Assembly (NCBI RefSeq): GCF_014647075.1
Contig: NZ_BMOM01000038.1
Coordinates: 1 to 24,302 of the forward strand
DNA from: Deinococcus aerophilus
GTDB taxonomy: Bacteria > Deinococcota > Deinococci > Deinococcales > Deinococcaceae
DNA: 24,302 nt
Direction: 5' to 3'
The first letter of the stretch is position 1. Each line of letters begins with the position of its first letter. The notes under the pieces were generated by a model. That model saw only the letters and a list, made by a program, of their open reading frames with translations. It was not told the origin of the DNA and did not search any database. The translations under genes and the position numbers were made by a program. Positions 1-9,553 of the stretch are shown here, in pieces.

Positions 1-291
1 CCCCTCCTCAAACCACCCTTGAGGTCGGCTGGCAACTCGTTTTCCGTCCAATCTCATAAAATCTGTCAGGCCGCCAGGGGCGGCGACTGGATTGATCAAA
101 TGCTGGGGCTAATCAAATGCTGTGGCGATCAAGTACCGCGCGGGCTCTGGCAAGGTCCAGCAGGCCGGTGCGCCGGCGAGCCCTGAAACCCAGCAATCAA
201 CGAGATCGGCGGCTGATCCTGCCTGTGACCGGGCGTACCGGGAGGCCGCCTGCGTCTGTGATTCAGGCGCCCACCCCGCGGCGCACCGGAA
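1..291. other. intergenic region, no gene recognised
   Basis: No reading frame here resembles a protein I recognise. The stretch holds a short GC hairpin at 70-84 (GCCGCC, loop AGG, GGCGGC). On the minus strand this hairpin is followed by a T-containing stretch, so it could act as a weak terminator for leftward transcripts. It also holds a direct repeat ATCAAATGCTG at 95-105 and 112-122 (17-nt period). Nothing else could be assigned. Confidence 0.4.
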
Positions 292-645
292 TCAGCCCCG
301 CTTCGTGGGCAGCCCGGCCGCCTGCCATGCCTGGATGCCGCCGCTGAGGTTGTAGACCTCGTAGCCATGCTCGGTGAGCAGCTTGGCGGCGCTGCGCGAG
401 CGGTTGCCACTCGCACACTGGGTGATCAGCACCTTGTCCTTCGGAAGCCGGTCAAGCTGCCCGGGAAGCTGGTCGAGGGGCACGCTTCTGGAGTGCGCAA
501 TGGACAGGGCCCTGCGCTCGGCGGCGGTGCGGACATCAAGCAGCAGGGCGCCCGCCCGCACCCGGGCCTGCGCTTCCTGGGGAGTAATGGAGGGGATGGC
601 GGGTGTCGGCGTCATGCGGAGACGGGTCCGGAGCCAGTTGAGCAT
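292..645 (-). CDS. single-domain rhodanese (sulfurtransferase)
   Basis: A 117-residue cytoplasmic rhodanese-homology protein. The domain runs from about residue 17 to the end. It has the conserved LLDVRT stretch, an active-site loop CASGNRS with catalytic Cys77 and Arg82, and the C-terminal GGIQAWQAAGLP motif typical of single-domain rhodaneses. Such enzymes move sulfane sulfur from thiosulfate or persulfide donors to thiol acceptors. The ATG at 645 is preceded by an excellent Shine-Dalgarno sequence (AGGAGG at 651-656, 5-nt gap). The promoter contains a perfect 17-nt G/C-tract palindrome of CsoR/CstR type, which points to induction by persulfide (CstR) or, less likely, copper (CsoR). No such repressor gene lies in this window. 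The exact substrate cannot be read from sequence. Confidence 0.93.
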   Translation of the reverse strand: MLNWLRTRLRMTPTPAIPSITPQEAQARVRAGALLLDVRTAAERRALSIAHSRSVPLDQLPGQLDRLPKDKVLITQCASGNRSRSAAKLLTEHGYEVYNLSGGIQAWQAAGLPTKRG

Positions 646-667
646 ACGTACCTCCTGAGGTGACCGA

Positions 668-697
668 ACTATATACCCCCAGGGGGTATGTGGTCAA
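668..697 (-). promoter_or_regulatory. rhodanese promoter with CsoR/CstR-type operator
   Basis: On the minus strand a -35 box TTGACC (692-697) is separated from a TATATA/TATAGT -10 (670-675 or 668-673) by 16-18 nt. The spacer is filled by a perfect palindrome ATACCCCC-A-GGGGGTAT (673-689). An A/T-flanked C-tract/G-tract dyad is the known operator style of the CsoR/RcnR/FrmR family. Its position between the two hexamers fits direct repression. Confidence 0.8.
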
Positions 698-773
698 CGG
701 GGCGACCTCGCAGAATCCAGCGCTGCGGGCTTCAGCGCTGCGGCCGTATCTGCCCAGGGCAATGGAACCACAG

Positions 774-1649
774 TCAGGAGGGGGGGAGCGGGGCGATAGG
801 GGGGTCCCGGTCCTGATCCAGCAGGGCCTGCCATTCGCCGGCGCAGCGGCCGTCCGGGGTCAGCGGGCAGTGACGGGCCAGCGGCAGTTCCTGAAGGGGA
901 CCGTCCAGACGCTGGCAGATGTGTTCGCCTGCCTTGACCCGCGCGGCCAGGGCCAGGGTATCCGCCATCGGCAGGTCGTTGACGTCGTCACGCAGGAATT
1001 TCAGGAACCGGCGGTAATGCTCGATGGCCGTGTACTTGCTTTCCACCACCGACAGGCAGGTCATCAGGCGCTGGTGGTACTGTTCCCCCACGTAGGGATC
1101 GGCCTGCAGAGCCCCGACGAGCGCCTGCACCGAATGTCCGCAGTCCTGGTGTTCGCAGTGCAACAGGCTCAGTTCCAGCGTGGCCCGCACGTACGCGGAC
1201 TTGTGTTCCTCGCGGGCGTTCAGTGCCCACTCGGCATCTTCTCCGGCCAGGAAATCGCCGCCGTATGTCTGGACCGCGCGCTCCAGCGCCCCGGTTCTGT
1301 CGGTGGCGGCGTCATGCTCGGCCTCGTTGAGCCCCGCGTAAAGCGCATACACATCCGACGACCGCCAGACTGCGGGGGCCAGCCGGTAACGCCCGTGCTG
1401 TTCGGTAACCGCCCCGGGCAGCCCCAGCGAGGTGCGCAGACGGTGCAGGGTGACACGAAACCGGTTTCTGGTGGTGCTGTTCACGTCCTGCTCCCACAGG
1501 TCGGCGAACAGCTGCGACCGGGTGCGGCCCTCGGGAAAGGAAAGCAGGTACAGCAGCAGATCGCGTGCACTCTGCGCACTCCAGCGCACTTCCTGGTCGC
1601 CCAGCAGCACCCGGGTCTGACCGAAGGTCCGGATCTGCAGCTCGAGCAC
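774..1649 (-). CDS. SARP-like transcriptional regulator (winged helix + BTAD)
   Basis: A 291-residue protein. The N-terminal part (about 1-95) is an OmpR/PhoB-type winged helix; the stretch around RTRSQLFADLWEQ and NRFRVTLHRLRTSLG is characteristic of the SARP/BTAD family. Residues about 100-245 form the BTAD helical (TPR-like) domain, with the usual GDFLAGED-type motif (here YGGDFLAGEDAEWAL). There is no NB-ARC/ATPase extension, so this is a short, SARP-sized form. The C-terminal 50 residues carry several Cys and His (around HICQRLD, ARHC, DGRCAG), and a CEHQDCGH cluster lies in the BTAD part; whether these sense metal or redox state is unknown. The start is GTG at 1649, with GAGGAG 5 nt upstream. 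SARPs usually bind direct repeats with 11-bp period, and two such arrays lie elsewhere in the window; a link is only inferred. Confidence 0.85.
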   Translation of the reverse strand: MLELQIRTFGQTRVLLGDQEVRWSAQSARDLLLYLLSFPEGRTRSQLFADLWEQDVNSTTRNRFRVTLHRLRTSLGLPGAVTEQHGRYRLAPAVWRSSDVYALYAGLNEAEHDAATDRTGALERAVQTYGGDFLAGEDAEWALNAREEHKSAYVRATLELSLLHCEHQDCGHSVQALVGALQADPYVGEQYHQRLMTCLSVVESKYTAIEHYRRFLKFLRDDVNDLPMADTLALAARVKAGEHICQRLDGPLQELPLARHCPLTPDGRCAGEWQALLDQDRDPPIAPLPPS

Positions 1650-1951
1650 GTTGACTCCTCGGGACTTCCCCTGAGGGGAGCGCTGGGGTGTCCAGCCCTA
1701 TCTGGCCCTTCAGGAATTCCAGAAAAGGGGATGAAATCCTACCTTCCAGCATAGCCGACAGCGCCGCCCGGCGGGTGAGCAGGGGTGAAGGTTCCGCGCC
1801 GGTAATGCCGGGGTAACGTGGGCCCGCCACAATGCCCGGCGCTGGGCCCGCGGGGCTTCCAGAGCGCCCTCAGCTTCAAGGGCATGAGGGTGGAGGACTC
1901 CGGCCACCAGACCTGGGCGTCGGGCCTGCCGCTGCGCGAAAGGGGGAAGGG

Positions 1952-2383
1952 GTGTTCAGACATGTTCTGGTACCGGTGGATTTCGGGCCCTGCAGCGTGC
2001 GTGCCATCGCCCAGACCTGTGAGCTGACCCGCTGGTCTGGCGGACAGGTCACCCTGCTGCATGTGCTGGAGCAGGAAGGAAAGGAGACGCTGGCCCAGCA
2101 GCAGCTCACGGCCCTGGGCCGCTGGTGCCGCCGCCCCCCGAGTGTGCTCATCGTGCCCGCACACGCCGGGGTGGTGGCGACCATTCTCAGGGTGGCCGAG
2201 CGCCTGCACGCCGACCTGCTGGTGCTGGGGGCGCACGGGCGGCACGATCCGGGTCGCCGCGCGCTGGGCCGGGTCACCTGCGGCGTGCTGCTCTCGGCGC
2301 GCACACCGGTGCAGATCTCTCCTCAGATGACGGATCCCGCCGCGCACCCTCTGGAGCGCTGGCACGCTGTGGGGAGGCTGTAG
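1952..2383 (+). CDS. universal stress protein (UspA family)
   Basis: A 143-residue single UspA domain. It begins with the beta-strand HVLVPVDFG typical of the family, continues through VTLLHVLE, and ends with the nucleotide-binding region. That region reads GAHG, nine residues, then GRV, close to the ATP-binding pattern G-2x-G-9x-G(S/T) but with Arg in place of Ser/Thr. ATP binding is therefore plausible but not assured. The GTG at 1952 was chosen because GGGGGAAGG lies just upstream and the family fold starts here; the frame is open back to 1832, but that part does not look like protein. It is divergent from the BTAD regulator with about 300 bp between them, and convergent with the GGDEF gene, with a hairpin in the gap. 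Confidence 0.82.
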   Translation: MFRHVLVPVDFGPCSVRAIAQTCELTRWSGGQVTLLHVLEQEGKETLAQQQLTALGRWCRRPPSVLIVPAHAGVVATILRVAERLHADLLVLGAHGRHDPGRRALGRVTCGVLLSARTPVQISPQMTDPAAHPLERWHAVGRL

Positions 2384-2402
2384 GTCCCTCACGGCAGGGA
2401 CC
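2383..2402. terminator. hairpin between convergent genes
   Basis: A perfect 7-bp stem GGTCCCT / AGGGACC with a 6-nt loop begins at the last base of the UspA stop codon. The cyclase gene converging from the other side ends 44 nt further on. It has no T-run on either side, so termination by it is inferred from position. Confidence 0.5.
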
Positions 2403-2445
2403 CCGGTCCATGCGGGTGCTGGCCGCGGCCCGGGCCGAAGTGGGG

Positions 2446-4072
2446 TCAGCCGGGCTGCAGCTCGGGCTCGCCGCCGCTCGCCGCCACCCGGACCGTGTTC
2501 CGGCCGGCGGCCTTCGCGGCGTACAGCGCCTGATCGGCGGCCTTGAGCGTGCTGGTGATGTCCTGCGCGCCGTCCAGCGTGGCCACTCCGAAGCTGCCCG
2601 ACAGGGCCAGGCCCGGGGTCAGGGCGTCCCAGGCCGCGTGGTACAGCGTGTCGCGCAGCCGGGTGCACACCGCCGCCGCCTCCTGCAGGGTCACGTCCGT
2701 GAGAATCACGATGAACTCCTCGCCGCCCAGCCGGGCGAGCAGGTCCTGTTCGCGCAGTTCGGCGCTCAGCAGCCGGGTCGCCTCGATCAGCACGGCGTCC
2801 CCGACCAGATGTCCGAAGGTGTCGTTCACGCGCTTGAACAGGTCGAGGTCCAGCAGCGCAATCGCGCTGGGGTGGCCCTGCTGGGCGCGGCCGTACAGCT
2901 CGCCCAGCACCTGCATGGCCTGCGTGCGGTTGGGAGCGCCGGTCAGCGGATCGCGCAGCGCGGCCTCGGCCAGGGCCAGGGCCCGCACCTCGGTCTCGCG
3001 GACCTGATGCTCAATCTGGCTGACCAGGGCGCGCTGCTGGTGGTAATCACGGTACAGGTTCTCCACGCCGCGCGTCACCGCCTGCTGGGTCTCGAAGGCC
3101 TCGCGGTAGCGGCCCGCGCGGGCATATGCATTGGCCAGCACCTCGCGTGAGCGGGCTTCCCACAACTCGGAGGCTGCCTCGCCAAAGTACCGGACGCCCA
3201 GCTCTGCGTCCCGGATGGCTCCTTCCAGATCACCGCTCCGCGAAAACACGCGGCTGCGGTCAAGCAGCGCCCGGCCGTACAGCAGCGGCAGGTCGGCGTC
3301 CCGCGTGACCCGCACATGCTCGTCGGCCAGGGCCCTGGCCTCGGGCAGGGTACCGGCCCACAGCGCGTGACGGGTCAGGGCGTCCAGCACCGCCGAGGCG
3401 TCCTGCACGCTCAGTTCGTCGCCCCGGTCCAGCAGCGCTGCCACGAGGGCGCGGGACACGGCCAGCTGGCGTTCGCTCGTCTCGCGCAGGTGGGGGTCGC
3501 CGTCTCCGGCCATCAGGGCTTCCGAGACGGCGACCACAAAATTGACGTGGAAAATCTCCCACAGCTGATGGGCGTCGGGTTCCAGCAGGCCCGGCATCCA
3601 CGGAGACGTCAGCAGTTCCAGCAGGAGCCGGGCGGCCTGACGGTAATTGCGGCGTTCCAGCTCGAAGTGCGAAGAATTGACGGCCGCCAGGGCCACGCCC
3701 CGCTGGTCGCCGAGTTCCTCGGCCAGCGTGCGCGCCAGCAGAAACTCCCGCTGCGCACCGGCGTCGTCGTAGGATTCCAGCATGGCCAGGGCCAGCGTCA
3801 CGTGGGCCTTGACCTGCAGGCGGCCGTCACCGCTGGCCCGCGCGCACTGCACGCAGCCCAGAGCGTGCTCCATGGCCGCCGCGAGGTCCTTGAGGTCGAA
3901 GGCGACATACGCCGCGTCACGGTGCGCCAGGGCCTGCGCGGCTGCGCCGCTGCCAGCGTCCGCCGCCTGCAGCTTCAGGACGCGCAGTTCCTCGCGCAGG
4001 GCCGACCTGCCGGCTCCCTGAGTGGCGCCGGTGCTCACGGGGGACGCGCTGCCCTGGGGGGTCATGGCCTCG

Positions 4073-4083
<11 letters not shown>
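2446..4083 (-). CDS. diguanylate cyclase with N-terminal helical (TPR-like) repeats
   Basis: A 545-residue cytosolic protein without membrane segments. Residues about 25-370 are alpha-helical and TPR-like (for example AAAMEHALGCVQCARASGD and LRDAELG-type helices). A short coiled-coil linker (YHQQRALVSQIEHQVRETEVRALALAEAAL) leads into a GGDEF domain beginning with DPLTGAPNR. The active-site motif is GGEEF (453-457), with an intact RxxD inhibitory site (REQD, 444-447) exactly five residues before it. This predicts an active, product-inhibited GTP-to-c-di-GMP cyclase. The ATG at 4083 overlaps the end of the upstream HD-GYP gene by 11 nt, so the two opposing enzymes are probably translationally coupled. 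The open frame extends to 4383, but that part lies over the HD-GYP coding region. A close paralogue lies at 6852-8426. Confidence 0.92.
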
Positions 4084-5661
<1,578 letters not shown>

Positions 5662-5662
<1 letters not shown>

Positions 5663-5721
5663 CAACAGCCCGGTCGGTACCCGCCTTCCCACTGCTTGCT
5701 CTCGGGAGCACGGGTCGTCAT
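5662..5721 (-). CDS. possible 19-residue leader ORF upstream of HD-GYP gene
   Basis: The ATG at 5721 lies exactly 7 nt after a TATGCT -10 box, which would make it the first codon of a leaderless mRNA. The ORF ends in TGA, sharing its A with the ATG of the HD-GYP gene (TGATG). Since the HD-GYP start lacks a ribosome binding site, termination-reinitiation on this ORF is the likely way that gene is translated. The peptide itself resembles nothing known. An alternative is an N-terminally extended HD-GYP starting at an in-frame GTG upstream. Confidence 0.5.
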
Positions 5722-5728
5722 GTTCCAC

Positions 5729-5734
5729 AGCATA
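5729..5734 (-). promoter_or_regulatory. -10 box of the HD-GYP/GGDEF operon
   Basis: TATGCT on the minus strand, 7 nt from the ATG at 5721. No convincing -35 box is visible 16-18 nt upstream. The spacing matches the leaderless pattern seen at several other genes in the window. Confidence 0.5.
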
Positions 5735-5857
5735 GCGTCTGGGTCTGTCTGAGACCTCACAAAATGATGAACGTCGGCGGATGAACCCTTTTGGCACCCT
5801 GCCACAGCCGGGACGGGCGGCGGCACACTGCATCCGCCCGCCAGCGAGCGTCTGCTC

Positions 5858-5863
5858 TAGCAT
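5858..5863 (+). promoter_or_regulatory. -10 box of the aldo/keto reductase gene
   Basis: TAGCAT ends 6 nt before the ATG at 5870, and no Shine-Dalgarno sequence is present, so a leaderless transcript is likely. No good -35 hexamer was found. Confidence 0.45.
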
Positions 5864-5869
5864 GCGCCC

Positions 5870-6811
5870 ATGCAGACACGTGTTCTGGGCCACTCCGGCC
5901 TGCAGGTTTCCGTGGTGGGCCTCGGGTGCAACAACTTTGGCGGCCGCCTCGATCAGGCGGCCACCGACGGCGTCGTCCGCCGGGCCCTGGACCAGGGCGT
6001 CACCCTCTTCGATACCGCCGATGTCTACGGCAACCGGGGCGGTTCGGAAACCATGCTGGGCCGGGCCCTGGGGCAGGAGCGACCGGCGGTCGTGCTGGCC
6101 AGCAAGTTCGGGCTGCCGATGGACGATAGCGGAACGCTTCAGGGCGCCCGCCCCGCCTACATCCGTCAGGCCCTGGAGGCCAGCCTGAGGCGCCTGGGCA
6201 CCGATTACCTGGACCTGTATCAGCTGCACCGCCCCGATCCGCACACCCCCATCGAGGACACGCTGGGCACCCTCGACGAACTGGTCCGCGAAGGGCTGGT
6301 GCGCCACATCGGCGTGTCGAACATGGACGCTGCGGGGGTCCGGGACGCCGACGACCTCGCCCGGCAGCGGGACTGGAGCCGGGTGACCTCCTGCCAGGAC
6401 GAGTACAGTCTGCTGGTGCGTGATCTGGAGCGCGAACTGCTTCCCACCATGCGGGACCTCGGCGTGGGATTGCTGCCGTATTTCCCGCTGGCCAGCGGCC
6501 TGCTGACCGGAAAGTACCGCGCAGGCGAGCCGCTGCCAGAGGGTGCCCGGATCACCGGATCGGAGGGCGCGCAGAGCCGGTACCTGACCGAGCGCAACTG
6601 GCGCGTGGTCGGAGAGCTGCGGGACTTCGCCGCGGCGCGGGGGCACACCCTGCTGGAACTGGCCTTCAGCTGGCTGCTGGCCCATGACGTGACCAGCAGC
6701 GTGATTGCCGGGGCCACCCGCCCCGAGCAGATTGATCAGAACGTGGCGGCGGCCAGCTGGACACTTAGCCCGCAGGATCTGGCGGAGGTGAACCGCATCA
6801 CCTCTGCCTGA
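5870..6811 (+). CDS. aldo/keto reductase
   Basis: A 313-residue (beta/alpha)8-barrel, NADPH-dependent oxidoreductase of the Kv-beta/YghZ-like aldo/keto reductase group. The catalytic tetrad is complete: Asp48 and Tyr53 (FDTADVYG), Lys79 (LASKFG) and His120 (YQLHRPD). The N-terminal pattern VLGHSGLQVSVVGLGCNNFGG is classic, as is the cofactor-binding end (SSVIAGATRPEQIDQNV). Length is normal for the family. The natural substrate cannot be told from sequence. It is divergent from the HD-GYP operon across about 200 bp and converges on the second GGDEF gene with only 40 bp between stops. Its link to the c-di-GMP genes may be no more than position. Confidence 0.93.
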   Translation: MQTRVLGHSGLQVSVVGLGCNNFGGRLDQAATDGVVRRALDQGVTLFDTADVYGNRGGSETMLGRALGQERPAVVLASKFGLPMDDSGTLQGARPAYIRQALEASLRRLGTDYLDLYQLHRPDPHTPIEDTLGTLDELVREGLVRHIGVSNMDAAGVRDADDLARQRDWSRVTSCQDEYSLLVRDLERELLPTMRDLGVGLLPYFPLASGLLTGKYRAGEPLPEGARITGSEGAQSRYLTERNWRVVGELRDFAAARGHTLLELAFSWLLAHDVTSSVIAGATRPEQIDQNVAAASWTLSPQDLAEVNRITSA

Positions 6812-6851
6812 GTGCCTGCCTGGGGCGCGACAGGGTCCCGGTTCCTGACGC

Positions 6852-8426
6852 TCAGGCGTGGCCTTGCAGGGCGGCCTCGCGCTGCACGTTGTTCCGGCCG
6901 GTGTGCTTGGCCCGGTACAGCGCGAGATCGGCGGCGCTCAGGGTGGCGTTCAGGTCCCGCTGACCATCAAGTCGGGCGACCCCAAAACTGGCGGATGTCC
7001 GCAGCCCCTGGGCCACGTCGTTCCAGTCCAGGGCGGCAATCACGGCCCGCAGGCGCTCACAGGCCTCGGCAGCGGCTTCCAGGGTCACTCCGGTCAGGAT
7101 CACCACGAACTCCTCGCCGCCGAAGCGGGCCACACCGTCGTCCGACCGGATCTCGGCCCTCAGCCGCTGGGCGACCCGGGTGAGCACCGCGTCCCCTGTG
7201 GCGTGCCCATAGGTGTCGTTGACGGCCTTGAAGTGGTCCAGGTCCAGCAGGGCCAGGGCGTGGTGGCTGCCCTGCTGCGCCTGCCGGTAAAGCCGGTCGA
7301 GCATCTGCATGGCGTGGGCCCGGTTCGGAATACCGGTCAGGGCGTCGTGCAGGGCGGCGTCCGCGTACACCTCGGCCCGGACCTCGGCATCCCGGGCCTG
7401 CTGGGTGATCTGGCCCAGCAGGGCGCGCTGCTGATGGTATTGCCGGTACAGCGCCTCCACGTGCCGCGTGACCTCGCGCTGGATCTCAAAAGCGGCCTGG
7501 AACTGCTGGGTGTGCGCGTAGGCGTCGGCCAGCGCCTCGCGGCCTCGGATGATCCACAGCTCCTGATTCACCGCCTCGAACTGCCGGATGGCCGCCTGGG
7601 CGTCCTCGATGACGCCGGCCCACTCGCCCCCCCGGGCCTTGACCGTGCTGCGGCTGAGCAGCGCCTGACCGTACATCACGTCGCTGCCGATCGAGCGGGC
7701 CAGCTCCACCCGGTCATCTGCATACCGCTCGGCGCCGCGCAGGTCATCCTCCCACAGGGCATACCGGGCCAGCGCGTCGAGCACGTCCGGGGCGCGGAAG
7801 GTGTTGGCGAGGCCGGTGCGGGAGTCGCTGAGCGCCCTGAGGACGTGGGCCGAGTGCGTCAGGTGGGACCTGAGCCCCGGGATGGCCCCGACCAGGGGGT
7901 CTGCCCTTTTCAGGGCCTCGGAGCCGCTTACCAGCAGATTGATGTGAAAGGCCTGACGCAGCTCGGTGGATTCCGGCAGGTCCAGGCCCACCGCATGCGG
8001 GGACTCCAGCAACTCGCACAGCCGCAGGGCCGCCTGAGCGTAGGCCTCGCGCTCGATCTGGTAGTGCGCCGCATTCACGGTGACCAGCGCCACGCCGCGG
8101 TCGTCGCCCACCTCCTTGGACAGGATCTCGGCGCGGTCAAAGTGCTCGGCGGCGCCCAGGTCGTCGTAGACCTCTGCCTGCACGATGCCCATGGCCACAT
8201 GGGCCTTGATTTCCAGGGGCACGTTCTGGGAAGTGCGCGCCAGTTCCAGGCAGGCCAGCGCGTGGCCCAGGGCCGTTGCGGGGTCGCCCACATCCAGGGC
8301 GATGTACACGGCTTGACGGTGCAGCGAGAACAGGGTCTGCGCATCCTGCGTGGTCTGAATCTGCTTGGTCAGGCTGCGCAGTTCGTCGCGCATGACCTCC
8401 ATGGACGGTAGAGCCGAGTGGGTCAT
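6852..8426 (-). CDS. diguanylate cyclase, paralogue of the 2446-4083 gene
   Basis: A 524-residue soluble protein collinear with the other GGDEF protein: the same helical TPR-like N-terminus, the same linker (LYRQYHQQRALLGQI) and the same domain start (DALTGIPNRAHAMQML). The catalytic motif is GGEEF at 436-440, with an RSDD inhibitory site at 427-430, so an active and feedback-controlled cyclase is predicted. The two copies are moderately diverged along their whole length, which fits an old duplication with different sensory inputs. The ATG at 8426 was chosen because homology begins soon after (MRDELRSLTKQ) and GGGGCGC precedes it. An in-frame TTG at 8486 is possible. A short ORF with a strong ribosome binding site ends over this start (ATGA). 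Confidence 0.92.
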   Translation of the reverse strand: MTHSALPSMEVMRDELRSLTKQIQTTQDAQTLFSLHRQAVYIALDVGDPATALGHALACLELARTSQNVPLEIKAHVAMGIVQAEVYDDLGAAEHFDRAEILSKEVGDDRGVALVTVNAAHYQIEREAYAQAALRLCELLESPHAVGLDLPESTELRQAFHINLLVSGSEALKRADPLVGAIPGLRSHLTHSAHVLRALSDSRTGLANTFRAPDVLDALARYALWEDDLRGAERYADDRVELARSIGSDVMYGQALLSRSTVKARGGEWAGVIEDAQAAIRQFEAVNQELWIIRGREALADAYAHTQQFQAAFEIQREVTRHVEALYRQYHQQRALLGQITQQARDAEVRAEVYADAALHDALTGIPNRAHAMQMLDRLYRQAQQGSHHALALLDLDHFKAVNDTYGHATGDAVLTRVAQRLRAEIRSDDGVARFGGEEFVVILTGVTLEAAAEACERLRAVIAALDWNDVAQGLRTSASFGVARLDGQRDLNATLSAADLALYRAKHTGRNNVQREAALQGHA

Positions 8427-8458
8427 GCGCCCCTGTTCCGGATCATCATCTTCAACAT
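8423..8458 (-). CDS. possible 11-residue leader ORF upstream of second cyclase
   Basis: ATG at 8458 is preceded by GGAGG at 8467-8471 (8-nt gap), a better ribosome binding site than the cyclase itself has. The ORF (MLKMMIRNRGA) ends at TGA inside the cyclase ATGA. This would couple the two. It is short enough to have arisen by chance. Confidence 0.35.
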   Translation of the reverse strand: MLKMMIRNRGA

Positions 8459-8489
8459 GTCCTGCACCTCCATCCCATCGTTTCAACGT

Positions 8490-8503
8490 AGAACATTCGT
8501 TCT
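8490..8503. promoter_or_regulatory. GAAC-N4-GTTC dyad (LexA/SOS-box-like)
   Basis: AGAAC-ATTC-GTTCT is a perfect 5-bp inverted repeat in the divergent region between the cyclase and the Rossmann-fold gene. It matches the GAAC-N4-GTTC core of the Gram-positive LexA box but departs from the preferred spacer. The regulator is not known. Confidence 0.35.
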
Positions 8504-8619
8504 TGCAACGGACATACGCCGCTTCTGCATTTGGTTGATGAACGCGGCGTGACAGCGGCCTGCCGGCACAAAAGCGCCCATCAAGAAAGCGTGAGGGTCC
8601 CGGTTTGGACCGCCGGACC

Positions 8620-8625
8620 TACAGT
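8620..8625 (+). promoter_or_regulatory. -10 box of the Rossmann-fold reductase gene
   Basis: TACAGT ends 6 nt before the ATG at 8632. The gap is GGGGGT, so a leaderless message or a very short leader is expected. The -35 region is unclear. Confidence 0.4.
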
Positions 8626-8631
8626 GGGGGT

Positions 8632-9252
8632 ATGAAGATCGGAATCCTGGGAGCGGGACACATCGGTCAGGCGCTCGCCCGGTTGCTCGCGCAGGCGGGG
8701 CATGACGTCGGTCTGAGCAACTCGCGCGGCCCTGAGACGCTGCGGGACCTCACCGAGCGCCTGGGCCACGGTATCAAGGCCTTCAGCAACGAGGACGCGG
8801 CCCGCTTCGGTGATCTGGTGATCGAAACCGTGCCCTTCGGCCGGTATGCAGAGCTGCCCACCGTCCAGCTCACGGACAAGATCGTCATCGACACCGCCAA
8901 CTATTACCCGCAGCGTGACGGCCCGATTGACCTGGGCGGCCTCTCGGAGAGTGCGTTCATGGCCAGTCACCTGGGCGGGGCGCGTGTGGTCAAGGCCTTT
9001 AACACCATCCATGCGGCCCATCTGGAGACCCAGGGGGACGTTGGCAAGCCCCTGGAGGAGCGGCGCGCGATTCCGGTGGCCAGCGACGACGCCGAGGCCA
9101 AGGCAGTGGTCAGCGACCTCATCAAGGCCATCGGCTTTGCGCCGGTGGACAACGGGGATCTCGAACACAGCAGGTCCCAGCAGCCGGGAACGCCCGTCTA
9201 CGGTCAGGATCTGACGGCCCGTCAGGCACGCGAGGTCCTGGCCGTTCGGTAA
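8632..9252 (+). CDS. F420H2:NADP oxidoreductase-like NADP-binding protein
   Basis: A 206-residue Rossmann-fold protein. It opens with the dinucleotide-binding glycine motif MKIGILGAGHIG and keeps the family features FGDLVIETVPFGRY, IVIDTANYYPQRDG and VVKAFNTIHAAHL, placing it in the NADPH-dependent F420 reductase/NAD-binding domain 2 family. Members outside archaea and actinobacteria often occur in organisms without F420 and have unknown redox partners. Nothing in this window suggests F420 synthesis, so only NADP-linked reductase activity is proposed. The ATG at 8632 is preferred over an in-frame TTG at 8605 because the fold begins exactly here and a -10 box sits 6 nt upstream. A 9-bp hairpin lies shortly after the stop. 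Confidence 0.85.
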   Translation: MKIGILGAGHIGQALARLLAQAGHDVGLSNSRGPETLRDLTERLGHGIKAFSNEDAARFGDLVIETVPFGRYAELPTVQLTDKIVIDTANYYPQRDGPIDLGGLSESAFMASHLGGARVVKAFNTIHAAHLETQGDVGKPLEERRAIPVASDDAEAKAVVSDLIKAIGFAPVDNGDLEHSRSQQPGTPVYGQDLTARQAREVLAVR

Positions 9253-9293
9253 CTCCGGGGTGCGGTCCGTGCCCGGCGCGCCAGACCATGTCT

Positions 9294-9326
9294 CCTGAGC
9301 GGGGGCCGGGGTGCGGGCCGCTCAGG
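9294..9326 (+). terminator. terminator-like hairpin after the reductase gene
   Basis: Perfect 9-bp inverted repeat CCTGAGCGG (9294-9302) / CCGCTCAGG (9318-9326) with a G-rich 15-nt loop, 41 nt after the stop. No T-tract follows. Confidence 0.45.
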
Positions 9327-9460
9327 GGGTGAAATGTGCTGGTCGTGGGCTGGGACAACGGGAAGATTTCCCACGAGGTCAACCTCCCGAAAGCAAATGA
9401 AAGGTGCATGGGCGGCGGGAGGCTCTGCTCCGCGTGCTGGCGTCCGTTTATTCCTACGGA

Positions 9461-9491
9461 TGTAAGGCCAAATGTAAGGCGAACGTAAGAG
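9461..9491 (+). promoter_or_regulatory. triple direct repeat upstream of PAS/HD-GYP gene
   Basis: TGTAAGGC (9461-9468), TGTAAGGC (9473-9480) and CGTAAGAG (9484-9491) are spaced 12 and 11 bp apart, so they lie on one face of the helix. Helical-period direct repeats are typical operators of OmpR-family and SARP-family winged-helix regulators. The array lies 89 nt before the GTG start. Two small dyads (9360-9372 and 9375-9386) lie further upstream in the same 327-bp intergenic region. Confidence 0.55.
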
Positions 9492-9553
9492 TCCAAACCT
9501 TAATTTTGTCCTCAGGATTGCTTTCTCAGTACCGAGAACGCTCCTAAATCCCC

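Noticed and set aside
718..743. Direct repeat CAGCGCTGCGG twice with 15-bp spacing
   Set aside because: It is short and GC-rich, and lies between two genes without a clear promoter relation. Chance is a sufficient explanation.
5663..6685. N-terminal extension of the HD-GYP protein by up to 341 residues
   Set aside because: The extension is antisense to the aldo/keto reductase gene and does not resemble protein. The -10 box at 5729 would lie inside it.
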